DNA from: RGIG8306 sp964426655 | GTDB taxonomy: Bacteria > Bacillota > Clostridia > Lachnospirales > Lachnospiraceae | Direction: 5' to 3' | DNA: 16,908 bases | Assembly (NCBI GenBank): GCA_964426655.1 | Contig: CAYRQT010000046.1 | Span: forward strand, 1-16,908 | Notes under the pieces: generated by a model | What the model saw: the letters and a program-made list of their open reading frames with translations, nothing else | The model's database searches: none | What the model was told of the DNA's origin: nothing | Program-made: the position numbers and the translations under genes | Part shown: piece after piece, positions 6,814 through 13,521 of the stretch | Layout of the letters: each line of letters starts with the position of its first letter | Numbering within the stretch: position 1 is the stretch's first letter

Positions 6814-7134
6814 ATGTTTGATTTTTTAAGACCGAACAGTATGCCGGCCGTTCATGTCAATGATATGGATTCATTAATTGGGAAGGTGGAAATTATTGAT
6901 ATCCGGGAACCTTATGAGGTGGCTTCCGGAAAATTGAAAACAGCCAGAAATGTGCCTATGATGACACTGATTAACAGCCCGGATAAATATATGAAAAAAG
7001 ATAAGAAGTATTACATTATCTGTCAGTCTGGCGGAAGAAGCAGAAGCGCATGTAAGGCCCTGGCTTCTCAAGGATACGATGTGGTCAACGTGGCAGGGGG
7101 CATGGGCTCCTATCTGGGAAAGAATCGGGTTTAA
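6814..7134 (+). CDS. Single-domain rhodanese (sulfurtransferase)
   Basis: A 106-residue single-domain rhodanese. The persulfide-carrying cysteine is C70 at the start of the active-site loop CQSGGRS, preceded by the usual DIREPYEVASG motif (29-39). A second cysteine, C80, lies on the following helix. Such proteins accept or donate sulfane sulfur, for example from thiosulfate or glutathione/CoA persulfide. It is the first gene of an operon with a CoA-disulfide reductase-rhodanese fusion starting 12 bases after its stop, so the two probably act on the same pool of low-molecular-weight persulfides. AGAGGA lies 7 bases before the ATG. The substrate is not evident from sequence. Confidence 0.9.
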   Translation: MFDFLRPNSMPAVHVNDMDSLIGKVEIIDIREPYEVASGKLKTARNVPMMTLINSPDKYMKKDKKYYIICQSGGRSRSACKALASQGYDVVNVAGGMGSYLGKNRV

Positions 7135-7146
7135 GGAGAGAGTGAA

Positions 7147-8841
7147 ATGAAAATACTGATAGTGGGCGGCGTGGCCGGAGGGGCTTCCGCAGCAGCAAGA
7201 TTACGCAGACTGGGAGAGCAGGATCAGATCATCGTTTTTGAAAAAGGGCCCCATGTATCCTTTTCAAACTGTTCCCTTCCCTATCATTTAAGTGGTATTG
7301 TGCCGGAGGCGGAGGATCTGGTTTTGATGGACCCTGATATTTTTTATAAACAGTATCGCCTGGACATGCGGACCAGGCAGGAAGTCATTGCCATTCTTCC
7401 CGCTGAAAAAAAGGTGCAGATAAAGAAACTGGACACGGGAGAGGTGTATTTTGAAGCATATGACAAACTGATCCTATCTCCGGGAGCTTCTCCTGTGGTG
7501 CCGCCCATTCCGGGGCTGGTTGACATGCCACATTTCACTCTTCGGAATGTGGTGGATGTAGATGGCATTCACCGGTTCATTCAGGCAGAGGGACATAAGA
7601 AGGTTGCAGTAATCGGCGGTGGATTTATTGGCGTGGAAGTGGCAGAAAACCTGGTAGAAGGAGGATATCCTGTTTCACTGATTGAAGGAACGGATCAGAT
7701 TCTGCGGCCCTTTGATGAGGACATGGTACAGATTTTCCATAAAGAATTATGGGACAGGGGAGTGGATCTTCATCTGGGCGATATGGTACATCATTTTGCA
7801 CCGGGGAAAGTGGTACTGGCTTCCGAAAAAGAAATAGAAGCGGATTGTGTGATCCTGGCCATAGGTGTCAGACCGGAAACCGGACTGGCAAAAGAAGCAG
7901 GGTTACAGATAGGCAAAACAGGTGCCATTGCTGTAAACGGACAGTTCCAGACCAGTGACCCATCTATATATGCTATTGGGGATGCCATTGAAATTGATCA
8001 AAGACTTCTACATCAGCCCGGAAGACTGACGCTTGCCGGCCCTGCATTAAAGCAGGCCAGAGCCGTGGCAGATCATATTCATGGAATTCCTTCCAGCAGC
8101 ACAGGATACATTGGTTCTTCTGCCATTAAGGTATTTTCCTATAATGGTGCGGCTACCGGATTGAATGAGGGTCAGCTGAAAGGCATGAATCAGGTTCCCT
8201 CATATGAAGTGGTTCGTCTGATCCTTTCTGACAGGGTGGGGCTGATGCCTGAAGCATCTCCTCTGCACCTGAAGCTTATTTTTGAAGTTCCCACCGGAAA
8301 AATCCTTGGGGCTCAGGCCATTGGCCATGGGGATGTGACCAAAAGGATTGATGTGCTGGCCTCCGTCCTCCAGTTTGGGGGAACCGTATATGATTTAAAA
8401 GATTTGGAACTGGCTTATGCGCCGCCCTTTGCCACAGCCAAGGATGTTGTAAATTACGCAGGATACATAGGCGCCAATCTGCTACAGGGTACTTTCCGGC
8501 AGGTTCAGGTCAGCCAGATGCGATCATTGGTGGATGCAGGGGCATATATTGTGGATGTGAGAGAACCCTATGAATATGAAAAGGGACATATTAAGGGGGC
8601 AGTGAACATTCCCTTAAGTCAGCTTCGTGACAGAATGCAGGAGATTCCCAAAGATTGTCCGGTGTATGTTCACTGCCGTACAGGACAACGCAGCTACAAT
8701 GCGGTAATGGCTCTGCAAAATAGCGGTTTTAATAATGTGTTCAATGTCACCGGAAGTTTCCTTGCCCTCTCTTTTTATGAATATTTTAAGGATCTGCAGG
8801 AAAAAAGAGAGCCGATTGTGACAGCGTATAATTTTAATTAA
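7147..8841 (+). CDS. CoA-disulfide reductase fused to a rhodanese domain
   Basis: A 564-residue FAD- and NAD(P)H-dependent enzyme of the CoADR-RHD type, reducing CoA disulfide, CoA persulfide or polysulfide. The N-terminal FAD motif is GGVAGGASAAARLRR (7-21), and the single catalytic cysteine is C42 in SFSNCSLPYH, typical of this class as opposed to a CxxxxC disulfide reductase. The NAD(P)-binding motif GGGFIG is at 157-162, and the second FAD contact IYAIGDA follows. The dimerisation domain has LAYAPPF with Y424, matching the tyrosine that assists catalysis in known CoA-disulfide reductases. A C-terminal rhodanese domain (about 452-550) carries C510 in HCRTGQRS. GGAGAG lies 6 bases before the ATG. 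Two rhodanese domains in one operon suggest sulfane sulfur relay or detoxification. Preference for NADH or NADPH cannot be told. Confidence 0.92.
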   Translation: MKILIVGGVAGGASAAARLRRLGEQDQIIVFEKGPHVSFSNCSLPYHLSGIVPEAEDLVLMDPDIFYKQYRLDMRTRQEVIAILPAEKKVQIKKLDTGEVYFEAYDKLILSPGASPVVPPIPGLVDMPHFTLRNVVDVDGIHRFIQAEGHKKVAVIGGGFIGVEVAENLVEGGYPVSLIEGTDQILRPFDEDMVQIFHKELWDRGVDLHLGDMVHHFAPGKVVLASEKEIEADCVILAIGVRPETGLAKEAGLQIGKTGAIAVNGQFQTSDPSIYAIGDAIEIDQRLLHQPGRLTLAGPALKQARAVADHIHGIPSSSTGYIGSSAIKVFSYNGAATGLNEGQLKGMNQVPSYEVVRLILSDRVGLMPEASPLHLKLIFEVPTGKILGAQAIGHGDVTKRIDVLASVLQFGGTVYDLKDLELAYAPPFATAKDVVNYAGYIGANLLQGTFRQVQVSQMRSLVDAGAYIVDVREPYEYEKGHIKGAVNIPLSQLRDRMQEIPKDCPVYVHCRTGQRSYNAVMALQNSGFNNVFNVTGSFLALSFYEYFKDLQEKREPIVTAYNFN

Positions 8842-8858
8842 TACATAAAGAAATATAC

Positions 8859-8887
8859 TAGGCAGGAGGACAAAAACCCTGTATACT
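8859..8887 (+). promoter_or_regulatory. Possible promoter of the DMT transporter gene
   Basis: TAGGCA (8859-8864) and TATACT (8882-8887) are 17 bases apart, with four and five matches to consensus. No terminator is visible between the CoA-disulfide reductase stop at 8841 and this site, so the transporter could also be read from the upstream operon. Confidence 0.4.
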
Positions 8888-8916
8888 GGCCAGAGAAAAA
8901 CAAAGAGGAGACTCTT

Positions 8917-9825
8917 ATGAAAAAAGCGGTCAGTCTGGGCATTTTGTCCTCGTTCTTTTTTGCTTTTACGTTTATAATTAACCGGCAGATGCAGCTGACA
9001 GGCGGGAGCTGGATTTGGAGCGGTGCTTTGCGCTATCTGTTTACGCTTCCGATGGCTGCTCTTTTACTGGCGTTTTTAGGGGATTTTTCCCGTGTGCACA
9101 GGGAAATACGTAAGGCCCCTTTGTCCTGGATCTTATGGAGCACGGTAGGGTTTGGCCTGTTCTATGCACCTATGGCTTATGCGGGCAGCCAGGGGGTGTC
9201 CTGGCTGGTGGCAGCATCCTGGCAGATAACCATTGTAATGGGAATTTTACTCACCCCTTTATTTGGACATCCCATTCCTCGAAAACAGCTGGCGTTAAGT
9301 ACGCTGATCCTTCTGGGGGTAGGCCTGTTGCAAATCCAAAATCTGGAGACAACTTCCAATAGTGCGGTCTGGAAGATTCTGCTGCCCATTGTCATAGGAG
9401 CAGTGGCCTATCCTCTTGGCAATCGGAAAATGATGGAAAGAGCCGGTGACCTGAGTACTCTGGAAAGGACCTATGGAATGACACTGTGCTCCATGCCCTT
9501 CTGGCTGTTGCTTTCTGTGTATGGGTTGAACAAAGTGGGAATCCCTTCCGGCCAGCAAATGCTTCAGGCTGGCCTGGTGGCCTGGTTTTCTGGCATTATT
9601 GCCACAATCCTATTTTTTAAAGGAACGGATCTTGTCAAAACAAATCCAAGACAGATTGCGGCAGTGGAATCCACTCAGGCAGGAGAGGTGTTGTTTACCC
9701 TTATGGGGGGGATCTGGTTTCTGGGAGATCCTTTACCGGATTTGTGGGGGGGCCTGGGACTGATTCTGATCATAACTGGCATGATGGGAAATGCTTTTAT
9801 TTCCGCAAAAAAACCTGAGTCTTAG
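8917..9825 (+). CDS. DMT-superfamily (EamA-like) membrane transporter
   Basis: A 302-residue integral membrane protein with about ten hydrophobic segments arranged as two related halves, as in the drug/metabolite transporter superfamily. The opening LGILSSFFFAFTFIINRQM and the closing GGLGLILIITGMMGNAFIS are typical, and the variant with a WIWSGALRYLFTLP segment resembles the multidrug-resistance-efflux-like branch (from memory). GAGGAG lies 6 bases before the ATG. The substrate is unknown; members export amino acids, metabolites or drugs. It lies downstream of the sulfane-sulfur operon and could export a sulfur compound, but it may equally be independent. Its final codons and stop lie inside its own terminator hairpin. 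Confidence 0.85.
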   Translation: MKKAVSLGILSSFFFAFTFIINRQMQLTGGSWIWSGALRYLFTLPMAALLLAFLGDFSRVHREIRKAPLSWILWSTVGFGLFYAPMAYAGSQGVSWLVAASWQITIVMGILLTPLFGHPIPRKQLALSTLILLGVGLLQIQNLETTSNSAVWKILLPIVIGAVAYPLGNRKMMERAGDLSTLERTYGMTLCSMPFWLLLSVYGLNKVGIPSGQQMLQAGLVAWFSGIIATILFFKGTDLVKTNPRQIAAVESTQAGEVLFTLMGGIWFLGDPLPDLWGGLGLILIITGMMGNAFISAKKPES

Positions 9826-9843
9826 ACTCGGGTTTTTTTGCGG
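9803..9843 (+). terminator. Long terminator overlapping the end of the DMT gene
   Basis: Bases 9803-9820 pair with 9826-9843 to form an 18-base stem with one G-T pair and the 5-base loop CTTAG, which includes the TAG stop codon. Seven A residues on the left and seven T residues on the right form part of the stem, so the functional terminator is the inner CCTGAGT/ACTCGGG hairpin followed by the T-run at 9833-9839. Confidence 0.88.
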
Positions 9844-9893
9844 TTATATAACGTGGTAAAACCTTTTATATTTATTAAATCGGATGAAGTCTA

Positions 9894-9925
9894 TGGAACA
9901 AAAGTAATATTTATGTTATATTATA
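9894..9925 (+). promoter_or_regulatory. Possible promoter of the NIF3-like/PLP enzyme operon
   Basis: An AT-rich stretch holds TATATT (9918-9923) and TATTAT (9920-9925) as -10 candidates. No good -35 is visible at 16-18 bases upstream, so this promoter may need an activator or a different sigma factor. This is the only plausible promoter between the terminator at 9843 and the gene. Confidence 0.35.
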
Positions 9926-9946
9926 CAAGAGTGAAATAGGCAGGCG

Positions 9947-9960
9947 GACAACGTTGTTCA
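9947..9960. repeat. Palindrome in the leader of the NIF3-like operon
   Basis: The ten bases ACAACGTTGT (9949-9958) are a perfect palindrome, and one more pair matches outside a mismatch (9947 with 9960). It lies about 25 bases downstream of the candidate -10 box. It could be a repressor site or a weak leader hairpin. The remaining leader up to 10024 matches no riboswitch that I recognise. Confidence 0.35.
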
Positions 9961-10024
9961 TAGAATGACAACCGATGGGGGTAGCCTTTAAAGGAAAAGA
10001 AGATGAATGGTTCCGGGAGGTTGC

Positions 10025-10852
10025 ATGACATCAGGAGATTTAATTGAAGCGGCATTAAAAGCAGTGCATATGATAGAGTCCCCTTTGGATATACAGATTG
10101 TGGGGGGAGATTATCCAATCCATACGATAATGGCCGGTTTGAGTCTGGGCATAGATGATGTGATTTTGGCAAAGACACTGGGATATGATGGAGTGGTTTG
10201 CTGGAATTTTAAAGAAGACCAGGAAAAGGCTTATATGACTTCGCTGTCTCTGTGGGAAAGAGCAAACGGAAAAAGGCGAGTGTATGAAGCCCCTGTTAAT
10301 CTGGCAAAAATGTTTTTTCATAAGCAAAGAAAACAGATTGCCACTGCATTGCCTCATTTAAAAAAGAATGAAGTCTGTCAGACAGCAGAAATGATGAGAC
10401 TTTCATTTGTTTGTATGGAAAGTCCATTTGTACGGGCCGGAGAACAAGCTCTGGAGGCAGGTTTAAGCGATCTGATGCGCCAGAAGAAAAACTGTACACC
10501 GGAAGAGGTGCTGGAATGGCTGCTGACGCTGCAGGAGTTTCAGGAATCCGAGGAAAAACCTTATCTGGCGGTAAGGGGGGAAGAAACACTGGTGAAGGGG
10601 CTTCGGGCAGATTTTTCAGGAGCCAGTCTCTTTTGCCCCAGAAGTTTTGAAAAACTGGTGCAGGAAGAAAAGAATATGCTCCTTTGTTATTCTCTTTTGC
10701 CGGAAATGCAAAAAGTACTGGAAGAGAATGGAAAGTGCAGCGTAATTGCATTGGGCAGGAATGCGGCCCAGAGCGTTGGAATGAATGTTATCCTGGATGT
10801 TTGGGAAAATATGGGGTTAAAAATCATCAGGATTGGAGGGTTAATTTACTAA
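10025..10852 (+). CDS. Divergent NIF3-like protein, apparently without metal ligands
   Basis: A 275-residue protein. The order of segments resembles the NIF3 (DUF34) family form found in clostridia and thermophiles: MTSGDLIEAA at the start; GLSLGIDDVILAKTLGYDGVV (38-58); APVNLAKMFFHKQRKQIATALP (89-110); the helix AEMMRLSFVCMESP (121-134); and a C-terminal SVGMNVILDVWENMGLKIIR (250-269). In the usual protein the second segment ends in a His-His-Pro metal motif and the last is preceded by a His and an Asp. Here these are C59-W60 and R245/Q249, so the dinuclear metal centre is probably lost. A start at 10007 would add six residues, and either start has an acceptable ribosome site. The stop directly abuts the next gene. 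The family match is from memory of motif layout; a remote pseudoenzyme with a binding or scaffolding role is the best guess. Confidence 0.6.
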   Translation: MTSGDLIEAALKAVHMIESPLDIQIVGGDYPIHTIMAGLSLGIDDVILAKTLGYDGVVCWNFKEDQEKAYMTSLSLWERANGKRRVYEAPVNLAKMFFHKQRKQIATALPHLKKNEVCQTAEMMRLSFVCMESPFVRAGEQALEAGLSDLMRQKKNCTPEEVLEWLLTLQEFQESEEKPYLAVRGEETLVKGLRADFSGASLFCPRSFEKLVQEEKNMLLCYSLLPEMQKVLEENGKCSVIALGRNAAQSVGMNVILDVWENMGLKIIRIGGLIY

Positions 10853-12046
10853 ATGAATAAGCAGGATGAATTTGATTTTGATGGGATGGATTTATATTCA
10901 GAAGAAGAACAGCAGCAGTGCATGACCATGGCAGGTGCCCAGTTGCACTTAAAAACTGCGCCCTCCATTACTGAGGCACTGGTGCAAATGGTGCGGTCGG
11001 GCCGGTATGGATGGCTGGAGGCGACAGACCATTCTTATCTGAAAACAGTGGCAGACTGGATGGAAACGACCAGGCACTGGCCAGTGAAAGAAGAATGGAT
11101 TGTACCTTCTTATGGCATTATGCGTGCCATGAGTGCATGCATGAGAGCTTTTTCCCAAAAAGGGGATGGCATCATCATTCAGCCCCCTGTATATCCCAAA
11201 TATAAACAGGCAATTTTAAACAATCACCGGGTGGTGGTTTATAATCCGTTGGTTTTTGAGAACGGCCACTATCGGATGGATCTGGAAGATTTGGAACGAA
11301 AGATGGCAGCCAGAGAAAACACAATGCTGTTATTATGCAATCCCCACAGTCCCATAATGGATGCATGGGACAGAGATACACTGAAAAAAGTGGCTGCTCT
11401 GGCCAGAACATATGGAGTCCGTGTGATTGTGGATGAAGTGTATGCAGACCAGATGTTTTCAGGGACTTATCTGACGCCTTATGGGGCGCTTCAGGAGAGC
11501 AGGGACAATTGCGTGATCTTCACAGGCATTGCAAAGGCTTTTAACTTTAACTGCATCAGTCAGAGCAACATCATCATACCGGATGCTACCTTACGGAAAT
11601 CATATATTAGAGAGAGAAATAAGGACTATTATACCAGCTTGAATCCCTTTGTAAAAACGGCAGTTATGGCTGCCTATACCCAGGAGGGGAGGGACTGGCT
11701 GGATGCTTTGACCTTGCATGTGACGGCAAACATTCGATATATGGAAAGCTGGCTGGAAACTTATTTTCCCATGGTGAAACTGTGCCGGCATACTGCCGGC
11801 ACACTGGTATGGCTGGATTTCCGGGACATGGGCATGTCTGAAGAAGAATTGATGGACTTTTTTGAGGAAGGTGGACTGAAGGTGGAAATGGGCTCCATGT
11901 ATGGACCGGAGGGAGCCGGATTCGTGAGGATGCAGGTTGGCATTTGTAAAAAAGAGCTGGCAGAGGTGCTTTGCCGGTTACGGCAGGCGGGGGAAAAGTA
12001 TCACCTGATTCCCAAGGGCATTGCCTTTTTGAGAAAAAGAGGGTAA
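10853..12046 (+). CDS. MalY/PatB-like fold-type I PLP enzyme with altered active site
   Basis: A 397-residue homologue of MalY/PatB aminotransferases and cystathionine beta-lyases. The PLP lysine is K228 in AKAFNFN, the aspartate pairing with the PLP nitrogen is D194, with Y197 beside it (VDEVYAD), and the carboxylate-binding arginine is R359 in FVRMQVG. IIQPPVYPKYK (108-118) and VWLDFRDMGMSEEEL (319-333) are typical. Two usual features are missing: the N-terminal RxxTxSxKWD and MWVADMDF elements are replaced by an acidic, glutamine-rich stretch (5-30), and the CNPHNPxGR motif reads CNPHSPIMD, with S166 where the PLP-contacting Asn is expected. GGAGGG lies 12 bases before the ATG, an unusually long gap, and the ATG follows the upstream stop without spacing, so translation may be coupled. 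It may act on an unusual substrate or be weakly active. Confidence 0.8.
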   Translation: MNKQDEFDFDGMDLYSEEEQQQCMTMAGAQLHLKTAPSITEALVQMVRSGRYGWLEATDHSYLKTVADWMETTRHWPVKEEWIVPSYGIMRAMSACMRAFSQKGDGIIIQPPVYPKYKQAILNNHRVVVYNPLVFENGHYRMDLEDLERKMAARENTMLLLCNPHSPIMDAWDRDTLKKVAALARTYGVRVIVDEVYADQMFSGTYLTPYGALQESRDNCVIFTGIAKAFNFNCISQSNIIIPDATLRKSYIRERNKDYYTSLNPFVKTAVMAAYTQEGRDWLDALTLHVTANIRYMESWLETYFPMVKLCRHTAGTLVWLDFRDMGMSEEELMDFFEEGGLKVEMGSMYGPEGAGFVRMQVGICKKELAEVLCRLRQAGEKYHLIPKGIAFLRKRG

Positions 12047-12069
12047 AATGTCAGAAAAGGAGGATGAAT

Positions 12070-12435
12070 ATGGATTTGCGTGAGACAATGAGACAGCGTG
12101 TGTTTGTGGTTGTGGGAGATACACTGAAATCGGAAAAATATGCCTATAAAATTAAGCATGGCTTACTGGAACAGGGGTATACGGTATATGCCGTAGGAAA
12201 AGAACTCCAGTCCATCAATGACGTACCGGAAGAAATCGATGTACTGGATCTATGTATCCACCCGGTAAAAGGGCTGGCACTTTTAAAAGAAAATCAGAAG
12301 GCTTTTAAGAATCTGGTCATTCAGCCCGGGGCAGAAAGCCCGGAAATTTTGGAGTATCTGGAGGATCAAAAGCTTCCTCACATAGAAGGCTGCCTGCTGG
12401 TGGGTATGCGCCTTTATGGACAAAAAAAGAATTAG
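12070..12435 (+). CDS. Small CoA-binding-fold protein
   Basis: A 121-residue single-domain Rossmann-like protein resembling the CoA-binding domain proteins (YccU type, PF13380-like). RVFVVVGDTLKSEKYAYKI (10-28) corresponds to the nucleotide-binding start of the family (normally VVGASxxPxKYGYKV), followed by LLEQGYTVYAVGKEL, the strand VLDLCIHP (58-65) and the C-terminal GCLLVGMRLYG. The glycine-rich loop is reduced (VVGDT where VVGAS is usual). The start at 12070 is chosen because AAAAGGAGG ends 6 bases before it. An ATG six bases earlier overlaps the ribosome site, and the longer in-frame extension runs back into the previous gene. It is the last gene of a three-gene operon and is closed by a strong terminator. 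Its ligand and role are unknown. Confidence 0.75.
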   Translation: MDLRETMRQRVFVVVGDTLKSEKYAYKIKHGLLEQGYTVYAVGKELQSINDVPEEIDVLDLCIHPVKGLALLKENQKAFKNLVIQPGAESPEILEYLEDQKLPHIEGCLLVGMRLYGQKKN

Positions 12436-12442
12436 CATGATC

Positions 12443-12471
12443 AAAAAGCCGGCTGTATCAGCCGGCTTTTT
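12443..12471 (+). terminator. Terminator of the NIF3-like/PLP enzyme operon
   Basis: A perfect 13-base stem (12443-12455 with 12459-12471, AAAAAGCCGGCTG and its complement) encloses the loop TAT and ends in five T residues. Confidence 0.92.
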
Positions 12472-12550
12472 ATATTGAAGGGGAAAAAGCGGGAAAAAAT
12501 CCTCCATTCGGTGGATTATGCTTATTTTATAGAATGATTTTGCAGAAACA

Positions 12551-12580
12551 TTGACAAAGGGAAGGGGAACATGGTAGTTT
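12551..12580 (+). promoter_or_regulatory. Promoter of the first amino acid ABC importer
   Basis: A perfect TTGACA is at 12551-12556. The best -10 is TAGTTT (12575-12580) after 18 bases, preceded by TG (TGGTAGTTT). The -10 is weak, which suggests regulation. Confidence 0.5.
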
Positions 12581-12610
12581 AAAGGGGTACTTTCGTGTGA
12601 TAACATGGTA
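12568..12610. repeat. Direct repeat AACATGGTA around the importer start point
   Basis: AACATGGTA occurs at 12568-12576, overlapping the -10 box, and again at 12602-12610, 34 bases apart. GTACT also occurs at 12587-12591 and 12608-12612. The arrangement resembles paired binding sites of a transcriptional regulator, but no known consensus fits. Confidence 0.3.
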
Positions 12611-12641
12611 CTAAAGTAATAGAAGAAACAGGAGAGAGAAA

Positions 12642-13520
12642 ATGAAAAAAAATCGCATTAGTCTTTTACTTGCGGCAGGAATGTTGCTGGCAGCGGCAGG
12701 TTGTGCCAATACTTCCACTGGTTCTACCACAGCAGAGGAAACTACAGGGGCAGCCACTACGGCAGAAGAAACCACTTCCGGAGAATCTTCATCAGAAGAA
12801 ACCACTGCTTCATCAGAAAAAACCACTTTTACGGTGGGCTTTGACCAGGATTTCCCTCCTTTCGGATATGTGGGAGATGATGGGGAATATACCGGATTTG
12901 ATATTGAACTGGCCACCGAGGCGGCAAAGCGGATGGGAAAAGAACTGGTATTGCAGCCCATTAACTGGGATGCCAAGGATATGGAACTGGAATCCGGAAC
13001 CATTGACTGTATCTGGAACGGGTTTACCATTAACGGACGGGAAGATGATTATGAATGGACCCAGGCTTATATGGACAATTCCCAGGTGTTTGTGGTAAGG
13101 GCAGATTCAGGTATTACTACCTTTGCAGATCTGGCGGGGAAAGTGGTGGAAGTTCAAAAAGAATCTTCGGCACAGTCCGCCTTGGAAGATGAGGATCATA
13201 CAGACCTTCTGGCCTCCTTTGGGCAGTTTCTCACAGTAGATCAGTACAACACCGCTTTCATGGACCTTGAATCCGGCGCAGTGGACGCTGTGGGCATTGA
13301 TATTGGTGTGGCTAATTATCAGATTCAGGGAAAGGAAGATCTTTTCGTGATTTTGGATGAGCAAATTTCCACAGAACAGTATGGCGTAGGTTTCCTCAAA
13401 GGAAATACGGCCCTTCGGGATGAAGTGGAAGCTGTACTTTTGGATATGAATGCAGATGGGACCTTTGCAGAAATTTCCGAAAAATATTTTGGATATGATG
13501 TATCTATTTTAGGAGAATAA
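12642..13520 (+). CDS. Amino acid ABC transporter, substrate-binding lipoprotein (system 1)
   Basis: A 292-residue extracytoplasmic solute-binding protein of family 3 (polar amino acids). A lipoprotein signal peptide ends at lipobox LAAAGC, with C21 as the lipidated cysteine. A low-complexity Thr/Ser/Glu linker (22-60) with a ten-residue periodicity follows, then the bilobed domain starting FTVGFDQDFPPFGY. GEYTGFDIELATEAAKRMG and NGFTINGRED with R133, the arginine expected to bind the ligand's alpha-carboxylate, fit the family. GGAGAG lies 5 bases before the ATG. It is followed after one base by the permease and then by the ATPase, so the importer is complete. The substrate cannot be read. 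Cystine and other polar amino acids are possible given the family and nearby sulfur genes, but that is only a suggestion. Confidence 0.92.
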   Translation: MKKNRISLLLAAGMLLAAAGCANTSTGSTTAEETTGAATTAEETTSGESSSEETTASSEKTTFTVGFDQDFPPFGYVGDDGEYTGFDIELATEAAKRMGKELVLQPINWDAKDMELESGTIDCIWNGFTINGREDDYEWTQAYMDNSQVFVVRADSGITTFADLAGKVVEVQKESSAQSALEDEDHTDLLASFGQFLTVDQYNTAFMDLESGAVDAVGIDIGVANYQIQGKEDLFVILDEQISTEQYGVGFLKGNTALRDEVEAVLLDMNADGTFAEISEKYFGYDVSILGE

Positions 13521-13521
13521 A

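Noticed and set aside
9844..10024. A known riboswitch in the leader of the NIF3-like operon
   Set aside because: Apart from a short palindrome I find none of the conserved cores of common riboswitch classes.
10296..10751. A 151-codon minus-strand open frame inside the NIF3-like gene
   Set aside because: It overlaps a plus-strand gene with a good operon context and shows no motif or ribosome site.
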